A DNA stretch of 64,000 nucleotides, from positions 62,001 to 126,000 of the forward strand of contig MNWT01000006.1 in the NCBI GenBank assembly GCA_001872735.1, in the 5' to 3' direction. Numbering within the stretch: the first letter of the stretch is position 1; every line of letters starts with the position of its first letter. This document shows positions 53,278 through 63,225 of the stretch, in pieces. The DNA is from Verrucomicrobia bacterium CG1_02_43_26 (lineage in GTDB: Bacteria; Verrucomicrobiota; Verrucomicrobiia; Opitutales; CG1-02-43-26). The position numbers were made by a program, and so were the translations under genes. Below the pieces are notes generated by a model, which did not search any database, was not told the origin of the DNA, and worked only from the letters and a program-made list of their open reading frames with translations.

Positions 53278-54441
53278 TTAATAGCGCAATGATGCAGTGA
53301 CGTTAACAATGTTATTAACATAACTATTTGCACTGATATTAGAATCATTGTACTGGTAGGTATACCCAGCACCTAAACGTACATATTTATTATAATCATA
53401 GCCTACGCCTATGTTACCGTTGTACGTATTGTCTTTTCTATTAGAAAATTGGTAATTGGCGCGATTGTAACTAAACCCAGCCAGAGCAGATATTATTTCG
53501 GTAAACTGGTATTTACCATTAACATTTCCACCGAAGTTGTTGATAGACTGACCGGTAGAACCCACGCTATAGTCTCGATTGACGCCACCATCAACGGTTA
53601 TTTTTTCTGTAGCCTTGTAGGTTAGTTTGGAAATAAGCGCAAAACCTATTGTGTTTCTTGCATTTCTGGCGGTTGTGCTTCGGCCGTAAATGTGACGATG
53701 CTGAACACCCACGTTGACTTCGCCCATAAGCTTGGGAGCCAGTTCTCCACGAGCCGCAAAATTGACGAAATGGTCTACTCGATCTCTGCCGCCAGCTCTC
53801 ATGTCTGTGTACCGGAAGCGATACGCAGGGCCAAATTCGAGCTTAGGTGAATACTTATACCAGAAAACTACCGGGATAGTATAAATTTGATAGTTTACAA
53901 GACCGGGCTGCCCTGAACGAAAATAGGTATCATGAAACTCAAATCCACCGCCGACTGCCGTTTTGGTAGATATACGATATTCTTCCTGAATTTTTGCTTC
54001 CCATACGGCACGAGATACGAGTGCGCCACGGAAATTAATTGCCGGGGTTGGTTGGTCGGTTTGGTAAAACGTGAAAAAGAAACGAGAGCTCAATCTGCTT
54101 TTGTCATAATTGGCAAAGACAATGACGTTGGCATTCTGGGTGTCTAATTTTGTCCTTGTGGCATAAAAATAAAAGTCTTCTCTAAAAAAGGCTTTTACTT
54201 TGAGTTCCGCATTCTCGCTGGTCATCAATTCCACACCGGGAGACAAAATGGAAATAAAGTCGTCTTTTCTGTTGGTATTGTCCGCAAAAACATTAGAAAC
54301 GTAACGTCCGGTTGCACTTCCGTTGAACAGGAGGTACACTTTGTCATTAATATTAACAAGTGGACTTGTAGCAAAACCCGAGGTTACAACCGTAGTTGCA
54401 AAAAGGGCTTGTAGGATCAGTTGGTTGATTTTTCTCTTCAT
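53278..54441 (-). CDS. Outer-membrane beta-barrel protein of the export operon
   Basis: A 387-residue protein from the ATG at 54441 (MKRKINQ); the frame continues upstream without a better start. Signal peptide ALFATTVVTSGFA. The rest alternates polar and aromatic residues in about 16-18 strands and ends with a strand in Tyr (TASLRY), as in outer-membrane barrels. Similar barrels occur in capsule loci in place of a full Wza pore. Leads the barrel-wza-wzc transcript, 77 bp before wza. It may be the outer-membrane channel for the polysaccharide. Confidence 0.82.
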   Translation of the reverse strand: MKRKINQLILQALFATTVVTSGFATSPLVNINDKVYLLFNGSATGRYVSNVFADNTNRKDDFISILSPGVELMTSENAELKVKAFFREDFYFYATRTKLDTQNANVIVFANYDKSRLSSRFFFTFYQTDQPTPAINFRGALVSRAVWEAKIQEEYRISTKTAVGGGFEFHDTYFRSGQPGLVNYQIYTIPVVFWYKYSPKLEFGPAYRFRYTDMRAGGRDRVDHFVNFAARGELAPKLMGEVNVGVQHRHIYGRSTTARNARNTIGFALISKLTYKATEKITVDGGVNRDYSVGSTGQSINNFGGNVNGKYQFTEIISALAGFSYNRANYQFSNRKDNTYNGNIGVGYDYNKYVRLGAGYTYQYNDSNISANSYVNNIVNVTASLRY

Positions 54442-54567
54442 GATTGTGAAAATTATCAATAGGTCTTGGGTAACAAATCCTAACCATATGAGGATGTGGT
54501 AAAAAAAACAAGAAAAATAATGCTTTTTTAATTTTTATACTATAGATGTGTTTTGTTAACAATTATG

Positions 54568-55854
54568 CTAGTACGGTTTATGCCTCTTTTCCAATGACAC
54601 GGTCCCGTAAATGACTCTTTTGTCATCCACGGTATCAATGGTGATTTCCATTCCGTGGAGGTGTAGCTTTTCGTTTTTTTCAGGAATGCGGCCTAATTCA
54701 GTAGTAATAAGGCCACTAAACGTAGAAACAGCGTTATTATCGATTGATATGCCTAAAAAGTGCTCTATTTCGTGAATTGTAGTTAACCCAGCCACTTGGT
54801 AGCGATTGCGCGCCAAGGGTTTAATATGCATTTCCTCTTCGGTATCAAATTCATCGTGAATGGCACCTACGATTTCTTCCAAAATTCTCTCTAATGTTAT
54901 TAGCCCAACCGTTCCGCCAAATTCGTCAATGACAATTGCCATATGAATTTTGAGATGCAGCATGCGCTCTAGTGCTTGTTCCACGGGTGTTTTTTCAGGT
55001 ACGCGTAGAAGTTTCCGTTGTATTTCTCTAAGATCGAGGGATTCATACTTTTGATCGTAATGAAACAGGTCTTTAATATGAATAATGCCGATACAATGAT
55101 CCAGGTCGCCATTACATAGCGGAAAGCGGGTGTGTCCGCTTTCTTTAGCAACTTTAATGTTTTCACCAATATCGTCTTCCAGGTCTAGATACTGAATTTG
55201 ATTTCTTGGTAAGAGGACATCAGAGACATCTAACCCTCTGATTCGGAGTGCGTTGAGTGCTATCCTTTTGGTTTGTTTCGAGAAAATGCCTTTTTTCCCT
55301 TTAAACTCTTCGGCAAGATAAGCGAGTCGTAGTTTTTTAGCAATCAGGTTACGGTAATTGCTTTCTTTATTTATATTTCGTTGAAATTTCTTTACGAGGG
55401 CACGTGAGGGCGCAAATAGCTTTCCTACAACGATAAGGGGCAAAGAAAATTCCGTTAAAATGGATTCGTTGTGCTTATATATCCATTTAGACAGGGAGAA
55501 TTCGGTCACAAGATACAATACAAGGCTTATCAGTAAAGAACTGAGAACAAATAACAGGAAGACATCTTGTATGCTGGCCAGCTGTTTTGTGTAAAAGAAA
55601 AAAAGATATCCCCCAAGACAGGTGAGGCTTAATGATAATAAAATTTTAAGACTCAGGATGAGGTGATCTACATTGTGGATTAGCCGATTTAGCTTGGGCG
55701 AAAGGCTAATTCTTTGAAGCTCTTCGTCGTCAATTGTATTGTAGATCGTGAGTAAGAGGGACTTGCGTAAAACGATAATGAGGATGTTGAATATCGTCCA
55801 GGTAAGTATGATAAGGAAAGCAAAAAAGATTTGGAGCATAGGAGAATCGTCCAT
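54568..55854 (-). CDS. CNNM/CorC-type transporter with CBS domains
   Basis: A 428-residue protein with about four membrane helices (the CNNM/DUF21 part, 1-150), two CBS domains (about 200-320, e.g. GHTRFPLCNGDLDHCIGII) and a C-terminal CorC_HlyC domain (RYQVAGLTTIHEIEHFL). Members are implicated in magnesium or cobalt efflux. No haemolysin role is implied. It stands alone upstream of the barrel gene, 126 bp apart, on the same strand. Confidence 0.9.
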   Translation of the reverse strand: MDDSPMLQIFFAFLIILTWTIFNILIIVLRKSLLLTIYNTIDDEELQRISLSPKLNRLIHNVDHLILSLKILLSLSLTCLGGYLFFFYTKQLASIQDVFLLFVLSSLLISLVLYLVTEFSLSKWIYKHNESILTEFSLPLIVVGKLFAPSRALVKKFQRNINKESNYRNLIAKKLRLAYLAEEFKGKKGIFSKQTKRIALNALRIRGLDVSDVLLPRNQIQYLDLEDDIGENIKVAKESGHTRFPLCNGDLDHCIGIIHIKDLFHYDQKYESLDLREIQRKLLRVPEKTPVEQALERMLHLKIHMAIVIDEFGGTVGLITLERILEEIVGAIHDEFDTEEEMHIKPLARNRYQVAGLTTIHEIEHFLGISIDNNAVSTFSGLITTELGRIPEKNEKLHLHGMEITIDTVDDKRVIYGTVSLEKRHKPY

Positions 55855-55966
55855 CTGCGGTACGATTTATCGTGTTTTACAACATTAACGCGCTTTCATC
55901 CACACTAAAATACATAAAAGCTTGCAAACAACTCCTTTTTTTTCAATATATCCTTAAGCATGATCG

Positions 55967-56042
55967 GGCTCTTAGCTCAGCGGTTAGAGCAGAGGACTCA
56001 TAATCCTTTGGTCGCTGGTTCGAATCCAGCAGGGCCCACCAT
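55967..56042 (+). tRNA. tRNA-Ile2 (anticodon CAT, lysidine-modified type)
   Basis: A 76-nt cloverleaf with encoded CCA. Acceptor GGGCTCT pairs with AGGGCCC. The anticodon loop CTCATAA gives CAT. The body (TTAGCTCAG, GACTCATAATC, TTGGTCGCTGGTTC) matches tRNA-Ile2 of E. coli closely rather than elongator or initiator Met. It therefore reads AUA only after TilS adds lysidine. Confidence 0.85.
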
Positions 56043-56129
56043 TTTGGAAAACCTGCCCTACCCTGTTTTTCTTTTTTCCTATACGCTTTCTTCTACGAGT
56101 TGTTTAATGGCTACTTAACTTTTGCTTTT

Positions 56130-56969
56130 ATGAATGTGTGTTTAGCTTATTGGGTACATGATTTGGATCCCTTCATTGTCCGCTTCCCAGAGGGGTGGTG
56201 GCTGGATGGCATCCGTTGGTATGGAATTGCTTACTTACTGGGTTTTTTTGCAGCAGTAGGATTGCTTCGTCTTTATTATAAATACGGAAGATCGCCTTTC
56301 AACCCGGACCAACAAGGCGTTTTGATGACCGGCTTGATTCTCGGGGTTTTAATCGGGGGGCGTTTGGGCTACATGTTGTTCTACGATTTTCAGAATTTTA
56401 TTCATCAGCCGTGGACGCTTTTTTATATCTGGCAAGGCGGTATGGCCAGCCACGGTGGCTTCATGGGTGTTTTTATTGCTATCCTGTGGTTTGCAAAATC
56501 GACAAAAACATCTCCGTTTTTAGTAGGGGATATTGTTGTCACGTTAGCCCCCCCGGGGATCCTGTTCGGTCGTTTAGCAAATTTTATTAATGGAGAAATT
56601 TGGGGAACGGTTACGGATGTTTCTTGGGCCGTTATTTTTCCCCGCAGTGCCGCTTGGGCGAATATGCCAGTGGAAATGATAGCTCCCCGGCATCCAGTGT
56701 CGTTGTATGCTGCTTTTCTCGAGGGACTTGTTCTATTGCTGTACACGCAGCTTCGTTTTTGGAAAAAAAGGCCGTTGCCGGTTGGCTGTATTGCAGGGGA
56801 GTTTTTAGCGGCCTATGCCGTTTTGCGCATCGTGGATGAGTTTTTCCGCGAACCCGATGCATCCCTCTTATTGGGGATGAGCCGCGGACAGTTTTATTCC
56901 TTGTTTTTACTGATTGCGGGAGTGGGTATTGTTATCTATTCCCGTTTAAAAAGAAAATCAGCGATATAA
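56130..56969 (+). CDS. lgt: Prolipoprotein diacylglyceryl transferase
   Basis: Lgt attaches diacylglycerol to the lipobox Cys of prelipoproteins, the first step of their maturation; the binding lipoprotein and efflux adaptor in this window depend on it. The protein has seven helices and the signature GRLANFINGEIWG near residue 150. The GIRWYGIAYLLGF segment near the start is also typical. ATG 56130 is preferred (279 residues); the open frame reaches TTG 56100. It overlaps the end of the convergent Usp gene by 12 bp. Confidence 0.95.
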   Translation: MNVCLAYWVHDLDPFIVRFPEGWWLDGIRWYGIAYLLGFFAAVGLLRLYYKYGRSPFNPDQQGVLMTGLILGVLIGGRLGYMLFYDFQNFIHQPWTLFYIWQGGMASHGGFMGVFIAILWFAKSTKTSPFLVGDIVVTLAPPGILFGRLANFINGEIWGTVTDVSWAVIFPRSAAWANMPVEMIAPRHPVSLYAAFLEGLVLLLYTQLRFWKKRPLPVGCIAGEFLAAYAVLRIVDEFFREPDASLLLGMSRGQFYSLFLLIAGVGIVIYSRLKRKSAI

Positions 56970-57806
56970 CAGAACGGGTATATGGCATGCGCGAATTAGG
57001 TCCATGGAATGGCTGCCCACGAAAAAATCTCTTATGCGGCTATGGCCATGAGCCCCTAAGACTAAAAGACTAATGCCTTCTTTTTGAGCATAACTCGGAA
57101 CAACGTCTTCAATTTTACCGTCCAAAATTTTATGTATAGGCTGAACGCCGGCATCATGAGCGACAGCGACAGCTTGATGGATGAGCACATTTGCCTTATC
57201 CCTAACAACGCTATCATCTAATACCGTTACAATATGCATTTCTAAATCTTTAAAAAACGGATGTGAGACAAGGTGCTCAACGGCCTTAGCGCAAGTAAAG
57301 CTGCCGTCATAGGAAATCAATATTTTTTTCGGTTCGATAAATTTTGAAGCGGTTAATAAACAGGGTTTTTTGGTAATACGGATTAGTTTCTCCATTGTTC
57401 CCCCTAAGTGACCTGCTGCAAGGTTTGCATTTTCACCTCTTTTTCCCAGAACAACATACTCCGCATCGTGCTCGATGGATTGTATCACGTCTACTATGTG
57501 GCCTGTTTTGTGAATAAATTCCCATTTGCCCTGGAACCCCTTCTCTCTAAGAAGTTCGCCAACTCTATTTTTTATCGACTCGCTTTTAAGGGCTTCCATT
57601 TCTTGGTATTGCGAAAAGAAAGCTTGGTAAGATTCTGAAGCAATCCCGGTTCTGGTAAGGGGGATCATGGAAAGTTCAAACTGTTCGCTGCTGGAAACGT
57701 ATAGGCAGTCTATGTCTTTGCGACAATGATTAGCTAACCAACAAGCATATTCAAGTGAAACTTCCGAGTAATGAGAGCCATCGGTGCAAAATAGAATTTT
57801 GTTCAT
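56958..57806 (-). CDS. Tandem universal stress protein
   Basis: A 282-residue protein with two Usp domains. The second carries the ATP-binding motif GAHGHSRIRDFFVGS near the C-terminus; the first has VLGKRGENANLAAGHLGG, a degenerate form of the same loop. Both begin with a strand like ILFCTDGS or ILISYDGS. It is 21 bp downstream of glgC, so the two are cotranscribed, suggesting stress or stationary-phase control of glycogen synthesis. The overlap of its 3' end with lgt (12 bp) is convergent. Confidence 0.92.
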   Translation of the reverse strand: MNKILFCTDGSHYSEVSLEYACWLANHCRKDIDCLYVSSSEQFELSMIPLTRTGIASESYQAFFSQYQEMEALKSESIKNRVGELLREKGFQGKWEFIHKTGHIVDVIQSIEHDAEYVVLGKRGENANLAAGHLGGTMEKLIRITKKPCLLTASKFIEPKKILISYDGSFTCAKAVEHLVSHPFFKDLEMHIVTVLDDSVVRDKANVLIHQAVAVAHDAGVQPIHKILDGKIEDVVPSYAQKEGISLLVLGAHGHSRIRDFFVGSHSMDLIRACHIPVLLYR

Positions 57807-57827
57807 GTATGTAGGGGTAAAATCTGA

Positions 57828-59120
57828 TTATGCGATAACTGTGCCGTCCGGAACAATACCATTTTTTGTAACAATGAGAACGCCATCGCGTACGTAAACA
57901 GCACCCTCTTCGTAATGATCGGGCTTTCCTTTTGGAGAAAGGACGACATTATTTCCGATGCGCGCGTTTTTATCTATAATTGCGTTTGAAATACGACAAT
58001 TTTCTCCAATGCCGACTTCAGGGATTCTGCCGTTTTTTGAAATTGGTTTTTCGTCGAGCGTTTTTAAGTCATCTCCGCCCATCATGTATACATTTTCAAG
58101 GACAGACCCATCGCGGATGATCGAGCGCACGCTAATCACGCAACGGTTTAATGTCGCTTTTGATATAATGCAGCCTTCCGCTATAATGGAATGGTTTATG
58201 TGGGCGTTATTAATCTTCGATGCCGGGAGATATCGCGCATGCGTGTAAATCACATTATCAGAGTCGTAGAAATTAAATTTAGGCAGCGTATCCGTTAGCA
58301 TCAAATTAGCATTGAAGAAGGCATCAATTGTTCCGATATCCTCCCAGTAACCCTCAAAAATGTAACTGACCATTTTTGATTTTCCGATCATGCTGGGAAT
58401 GATCTCTTTACCAAAGTCTGCTAAATCCGATTCAAGCGCTTTTTTTAGCGTGGAAGCGTTAAAGACGTAAATCCCCATCGATGCCAGGCAGTATTCTCCT
58501 TGTCCTAAAGTAGATGGGGAAGACAGACTTTGCTTGATATGATCGTTGATGACAAGGTCATCCGTTTGTTGTTTGCTTTGTGGTTTTTCAATAAACTCAG
58601 AAATCGAAAAATCGTTTCTTATCTTCATAATCCCAAACGAGTGAGCTTGCTCTTTCGGAACCAACGTAGTGGAAATGGTTACTTCGGCTTCAGACTGGCG
58701 GTGCTTTTCTACGATTGATCTTAAATCCATGCGGTACAATTGATCACCGGATAAAATGACAAACAAATCGTCATCATTAGCCCGAAAGTGCTTCATGTTT
58801 TGGCGTACGGCATCCGCGGTGCCTTGATACCAGTTAGAGCTCATTTCCGTTTGCTCTGCCGATAAAATGTCAACAAAGCCTCCGCCAAAGGGATCAAATT
58901 TATAAGAATCTTGAACATGCCTGTGCATAGATGCGGTATTGAACTGGCTCAACAAATAAATGCGATTGTAGCCGGAGTTAAGGCAATTACTGATGGAAAT
59001 ATCCACAAGCCGATACTTCCCTGCTAACGGTACCGCCGGTTTGCATCGGAGTTTCGTTAAGGGGTAAAGCCGCGAGCCACGCCCACCGCCCATAATAACG
59101 CATATGATCTTATTTCTCAT
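57828..59120 (-). CDS. glgC: Glucose-1-phosphate adenylyltransferase
   Basis: Makes ADP-glucose for glycogen. A 430-residue enzyme with the nucleotide loop GGGRGSRLYPLTKLRCKPAVP at residues about 11-31, then LSQFNTASMHRH, WYQGTADAVRQN, the catalytic Asp region LSGDQLYRMD, a glucose site (EFIEKP) and a left-handed beta-helix at the end. The N-terminal Arg/Lys site for effectors is similar to the plant and bacterial forms. No glgA, glgB or glgP are adjacent. Confidence 0.95.
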   Translation of the reverse strand: MRNKIICVIMGGGRGSRLYPLTKLRCKPAVPLAGKYRLVDISISNCLNSGYNRIYLLSQFNTASMHRHVQDSYKFDPFGGGFVDILSAEQTEMSSNWYQGTADAVRQNMKHFRANDDDLFVILSGDQLYRMDLRSIVEKHRQSEAEVTISTTLVPKEQAHSFGIMKIRNDFSISEFIEKPQSKQQTDDLVINDHIKQSLSSPSTLGQGEYCLASMGIYVFNASTLKKALESDLADFGKEIIPSMIGKSKMVSYIFEGYWEDIGTIDAFFNANLMLTDTLPKFNFYDSDNVIYTHARYLPASKINNAHINHSIIAEGCIISKATLNRCVISVRSIIRDGSVLENVYMMGGDDLKTLDEKPISKNGRIPEVGIGENCRISNAIIDKNARIGNNVVLSPKGKPDHYEEGAVYVRDGVLIVTKNGIVPDGTVIA

Positions 59121-59202
59121 GGTTGTCTATTTGAAGGTAACAAAATTATGTTTGATTATAAAACGAATTCAAGCAAGTATGCCATAGAAAATATTTGATT
59201 TC

Positions 59203-61056
59203 ATGTGCGGTATTATTGGCTATATTGGAGATAAAGACGCAGCCCCTGTTGTCGTTGATGGGTTAAAACGTTTAGAATACCGGGGTTATGACTCCGCAGG
59301 GCTTGCCGTGATTAATGGTGGTGATAAAATCAAATTGATCAAGCGCAAAGGGCGAGTGGCTGTCGTTGCAAAAGAAGTTGCCGAAAAACATTTGTCTGGC
59401 CATATCGGTTTAGGCCATACGCGTTGGGCGACCCATGGTAAAGTGGATGATTTAAACGCACACCCGCATTTAAGTTCGGATGGGCTTTTCGCGCTTGTTC
59501 ACAACGGGGTTATCGAGAACTATCACAGCATAAAAGAGTTTTTATTGGGAAAGGGCTATACGTTTAAGTCCGAGACGGACTCCGAAGTCCTCGTTAATTT
59601 AATTGCCTACCATTATCATAAAGAACCCAAAGATAATGGCCGAAATAGGTTTATGGAGAGTGTTCGTAAAAGCTTGGCGCATATAGAAGGAACTTATGGG
59701 ATTGCGGTCATATGCGAAGAGCACCCCAATGAAATGGTCGGAGCGCGTAAGGGATCTCCTTTAGTTCTCGGCATTGGCCACGATGAAAATTTGATTGCCA
59801 GTGATGTGGCGGCCTTTGTTCGTTTAACTAAAAATGTTATTTATTTAAATGACGGCGAAGTTGCCCATCTCACTAAAAATAAATTTACCATTTCTACGAT
59901 CGGAGATGAACGCGTAGAAGCGATTATTCACCAAGTAGACTGGAAAATCGAAGATTCTAGTTTGGGTAAGTATAAGCACTTCATGGAAAAGGAGATCTTC
60001 GAGCAGCCAACTGCCTTAGAAAATGCAATGCGGGGGCGCTTTTCTGATGACAACAGTACGGCTCACTTCGGCGGTTTAAACACATCGCCTGCTGAACTCC
60101 GTCAAATCGATCGTATTCTCTTTTGTGCTTGTGGAACCGCTTGGCACGCTTGTTTAGTTGCGGAATATTTGATTGAAAAATTTGCCCGTATTCCGGTGGA
60201 AGTAGAGTATGCCTCTGAGTTTCGCTATAGGAATTCCCCTATGGAAAAAAATACTTTGGTATTCGTTGTCAGCCAATCTGGCGAAACCATAGATACGTTG
60301 GCCGCTTTGAGGGAGTCACGCCGAAGGGGATACCGAACACTCGCCATTTCAAATGTGGTAGGGTCAACTATTGCTCGGGAGTCAGACGGCGGTATCTACC
60401 AACATGCCGGTCCTGAAATCGGTGTTGCTTCGACAAAAGCGTTTACCTCGCAATTGCTCATAGTTGCTATGCTCGCTCTTTATTTTGGCCGCATGCGAGA
60501 TATGGGGTACGAGGCTGGCATACAATATGTTGAAGCCTTAAAACAAGTTCCCAAATTGGTAGAGCAGGTCTTAGCACAAAAAGACCACATTCATGCGATT
60601 GCAAAAAAATATGCCGGAATGAACGACAGTCTTTTTCTTGGTAGGCAATTAATGTTTCCCATTGCTTTAGAGGGCGCCCTTAAATTAAAAGAAATATCTT
60701 ATATTCATGCGGAGGGCTATCCGGCTGCAGAGCTCAAGCACGGACCCATTGCCTTAATATGCCCAGAATGCCCAAGTGTTTTTTTAGCCCCTCAAAGCGA
60801 GGTATTCCAGAAGACTCTGTCGAATATCCAGGAAGTAAAAGCCCGTAAAGGCAAAATCATAGCCATAGCCTCAGAGGGGAGTAATTTTCCTAAGGACTTA
60901 GTAGACGACCTCATCCTCGTCCCCCAAGCCCATGAAGCTATACAGCCCATTTTAGCCAGTATTCCCGTGCAACTCCTTTCATATTATATAGCTCTAGAAA
61001 GAGGATGCGATGTCGATAAGCCTAGAAATTTGGCGAAATCAGTGACGGTGGAGTGA
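59203..61056 (+). CDS. glmS: Glutamine-fructose-6-phosphate aminotransferase
   Basis: Makes glucosamine-6-phosphate, the entry to amino sugars. A 617-residue enzyme with the class II glutaminase start MCGIIGYIG (catalytic Cys2), the RGYDSAG and HTRWATHG loops, and two SIS domains with SQSGETIDTLAAL and, near the end, ERGCDVDKPRNLAKSVTVE. The full C-terminus is intact. No glmS ribozyme core is visible in the 82 bp between it and divergent glgC. It supplies the UAP and CapD-like enzymes of this window. Confidence 0.97.
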   Translation: MCGIIGYIGDKDAAPVVVDGLKRLEYRGYDSAGLAVINGGDKIKLIKRKGRVAVVAKEVAEKHLSGHIGLGHTRWATHGKVDDLNAHPHLSSDGLFALVHNGVIENYHSIKEFLLGKGYTFKSETDSEVLVNLIAYHYHKEPKDNGRNRFMESVRKSLAHIEGTYGIAVICEEHPNEMVGARKGSPLVLGIGHDENLIASDVAAFVRLTKNVIYLNDGEVAHLTKNKFTISTIGDERVEAIIHQVDWKIEDSSLGKYKHFMEKEIFEQPTALENAMRGRFSDDNSTAHFGGLNTSPAELRQIDRILFCACGTAWHACLVAEYLIEKFARIPVEVEYASEFRYRNSPMEKNTLVFVVSQSGETIDTLAALRESRRRGYRTLAISNVVGSTIARESDGGIYQHAGPEIGVASTKAFTSQLLIVAMLALYFGRMRDMGYEAGIQYVEALKQVPKLVEQVLAQKDHIHAIAKKYAGMNDSLFLGRQLMFPIALEGALKLKEISYIHAEGYPAAELKHGPIALICPECPSVFLAPQSEVFQKTLSNIQEVKARKGKIIAIASEGSNFPKDLVDDLILVPQAHEAIQPILASIPVQLLSYYIALERGCDVDKPRNLAKSVTVE

Positions 61057-61066
61057 GGTTTTTTAA

Positions 61067-61858
61067 TTACAAATTCTCTGAATAGCTTCCACAACCTTGG
61101 TACAAAAGCTTAATCAGCTTATGAAGCTTACTTCCGTGATATAAATCAATTAGCTTTGATTTGAGGTTTGGTTTGGCGAATTTGTACTGAAAAGGTTTTT
61201 CGCTTGTTGATTTTTTGTTTAAGACAACTTCAAAAGAAATAGGTGCTCCAAATCTTTTACCGCGCAGGTATTGTCCATTAAAATAATTTATTAGCTCATG
61301 ATTTTCAGTCCACCCGAATTCATTGAATTTTTTTAGCCACCAAGCTTTGGGGTGCACTGTTTGGTGTAGATTAATGCCGTTTTTCATGTCATCGCATGTC
61401 GTGACTGAAAGAATTAAAAGAGCATGGTCAGACGTGTGATCGCTAATGTTTCGAAATAAACCACAGAGGTCTTCTTCTTTAATATGCTCTAGTACTTCAA
61501 ATGATGTAATGATGTCAAACTTTTTGATTTCATCGTCATTCTGTATCCGAAATTTTTTAGTGATATCTGCAGTGAAAAGACATTTGTCTTTCAATCTTGC
61601 CCATTCTGCTCGGTTTCGTTTCTTTGAAAAATCACTCCCCTCAATACCGACGGCATTAAATCCAAAGTCATACATGTCAGAGATATAACCACCTCCAGCA
61701 CAACCGAGATCTAGTATAGATGAAAAATCATTTTCTTTCATCAGAAATACAAGCTTCTGCTGGAAACGTAACTGTCTTGTTGAATCTCGTCTTGTTCCCC
61801 AAGGCACTATATGATCTGGCGAATCCCAAGCAACTTCGTGTTCTGTAATGATTTTCAT
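61067..61858 (-). CDS. Class I SAM-dependent methyltransferase
   Basis: A 263-residue protein with the SAM loop LDLGCAGGGYISDM (about 49-62), the acidic strand VGIEGSD and the motif TSFEVLEHI. The rest fits no named family; such proteins often methylate sugars or lipids in envelope gene clusters. It faces glmS end to end (10 bp apart) and follows ald, from which a terminator separates it. Confidence 0.85.
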   Translation of the reverse strand: MKIITEHEVAWDSPDHIVPWGTRRDSTRQLRFQQKLVFLMKENDFSSILDLGCAGGGYISDMYDFGFNAVGIEGSDFSKKRNRAEWARLKDKCLFTADITKKFRIQNDDEIKKFDIITSFEVLEHIKEEDLCGLFRNISDHTSDHALLILSVTTCDDMKNGINLHQTVHPKAWWLKKFNEFGWTENHELINYFNGQYLRGKRFGAPISFEVVLNKKSTSEKPFQYKFAKPNLKSKLIDLYHGSKLHKLIKLLYQGCGSYSENL

Positions 61859-61915
61859 AGCAACAATTTTCTTAACTCACGATTTATCATACTTTACGGC
61901 TTTCGATATGCAATA

Positions 61916-61949
61916 AAAAATCGCCCCATAAGTGCCTGAGGCGATTTTT
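61916..61949. terminator. Bidirectional-looking terminator after ald
   Basis: A perfect 10-bp stem (AAAAATCGCC / GGCGATTTTT) with a 14-nt loop. The A-run on one side and T-run on the other make it usable in both directions. It ends ald (minus strand, stop at 61983) before the methyltransferase. Confidence 0.88.
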
Positions 61950-61982
61950 CTAAAGATAGAGTTGTTAAGCCTAAGAAATCTC

Positions 61983-63116
61983 CTAACAAACCTTCTCTGG
62001 TGAGCCATTTAATGCTTCTTTAAGCGGAGTGTAAGGCAAATTAAATGCTTCTGCGACTGCTTTATGGGTGATTCGGCCAAAGGCAATATTCACGCCTTTA
62101 CTGAGTTCTGGATCTTCCTTTAGGAGCGGAATACCACCATTGGCAATTTTGCTGATATATGACAATGTCACATTTGTCAGCGCAATCGTTGAGGTTATTG
62201 GCACAGAGCCCGGCATGTTGGTCACGCAGTAATGAATGACTCCTTCTTCGATAAATACTGGCTTATCGTGCGAAGTCGGGCGTGAGGTTTCGAGCGATCC
62301 GCCTTGGTCGATACAGACATCTATAATGACACTGCCTTTTTTCATCGTACGCAACATCTCGCGTGTAATCAATTTAGGTGCTTTTGCTCCTGGGATCAGT
62401 ACGCCGCTCACGACCAAATCCGCGTTTTGGATAAGTTCCCGAATGTTGTGTGGGTTTGATGCCATGGTGATCACATTGGCTGGCATAATGTCACTTAGGT
62501 AACGCAGGCGCTCCATCGAAATATCAAGTAAGTAAACTTTTGCACCTAGGCCAGCTGCCATTTTCGCGGCGTTTACACCGACAGCGCCCGCTCCTAGCAC
62601 AACAACTGTGCCGGGCTCGACTCCAGGAATTCCGCCCAAAAGGAGTCCCCTGCCCTTATTTTCTTTGTGGAGATAAAGTGCTCCGCTTTGTACGGCAAGG
62701 CGACCGGCTACTTCACTCATCGGAGTCAATATTGGCAAGCTGCCATTGGCTTTTTCAATGGTTTCATACGCAATTGCAATGCTGTTGCTGTTCTGTATAC
62801 CACGGGTCAACTCCTCTGAAGAAGCGAAGTGGAAGAAGGTGAAAACAAGCTGACCATCTCTTATTTGAGCATATTCCTCGGGTAGTGGTTCTTTAACTTT
62901 TACGATCATCTCAGCCCGGGCAAAAATTTCTTCAGCCGTTTTTGTGATTTCAGCCCCGGCTTTCTGATACGCATTATCGGAGAAGCCACTTGCTTCGCCT
63001 GCGGATTTTTCTATTAAAATGTGGTGTCCTTGCTCAACCAGCTTTTCTACGCCGGCAGGCACTAAAGCAACTCTATTTTCCAGGGTCTTTATCTCTTTTG
63101 GTACTCCGATGATCAT
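61983..63116 (-). CDS. ald: Alanine dehydrogenase
   Basis: Oxidises L-alanine to pyruvate and ammonia with NAD, or the reverse. A 377-residue protein from the ATG at 63116 ([10 protein letters not shown]), the usual family start; the longer frame to 63146 is unlikely. Motifs: [20 protein letters not shown], the NAD loop [20 protein letters not shown] and the catalytic region near SEVAGRLA. It lets the cell use alanine as carbon and nitrogen. Confidence 0.96.
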   Translation of the reverse strand: MIIGVPKEIKTLENRVALVPAGVEKLVEQGHHILIEKSAGEASGFSDNAYQKAGAEITKTAEEIFARAEMIVKVKEPLPEEYAQIRDGQLVFTFFHFASSEELTRGIQNSNSIAIAYETIEKANGSLPILTPMSEVAGRLAVQSGALYLHKENKGRGLLLGGIPGVEPGTVVVLGAGAVGVNAAKMAAGLGAKVYLLDISMERLRYLSDIMPANVITMASNPHNIRELIQNADLVVSGVLIPGAKAPKLITREMLRTMKKGSVIIDVCIDQGGSLETSRPTSHDKPVFIEEGVIHYCVTNMPGSVPITSTIALTNVTLSYISKIANGGIPLLKEDPELSKGVNIAFGRITHKAVAEAFNLPYTPLKEALNGSPEKVC

Positions 63117-63143
63117 ACGTTTTTTAATGTTAGTTTGTTCGTA

Positions 63144-63169
63144 CAAAAAAAACAGGCGTACACCTGTTT
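63144..63169 (-). terminator. Terminator after cutA
   Basis: Stem AAACAGG (63150-63156) pairs with CCTGTTT (63163-63169), loop 6 nt; on the minus strand it runs into a tract of eight T. It ends cutA (stop at 63226) and overlaps the ald leader. Confidence 0.82.
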
Positions 63170-63225
63170 AAGTATTTAAATATTTATTCTCGAATGTTAC
63201 CCAAAGTAAAGCGAAAAACGGGGCA

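Noticed and set aside
59121-59202. glmS ribozyme in the leader of glmS
   Set aside because: The 82-bp gap is too short and shows no ribozyme core.
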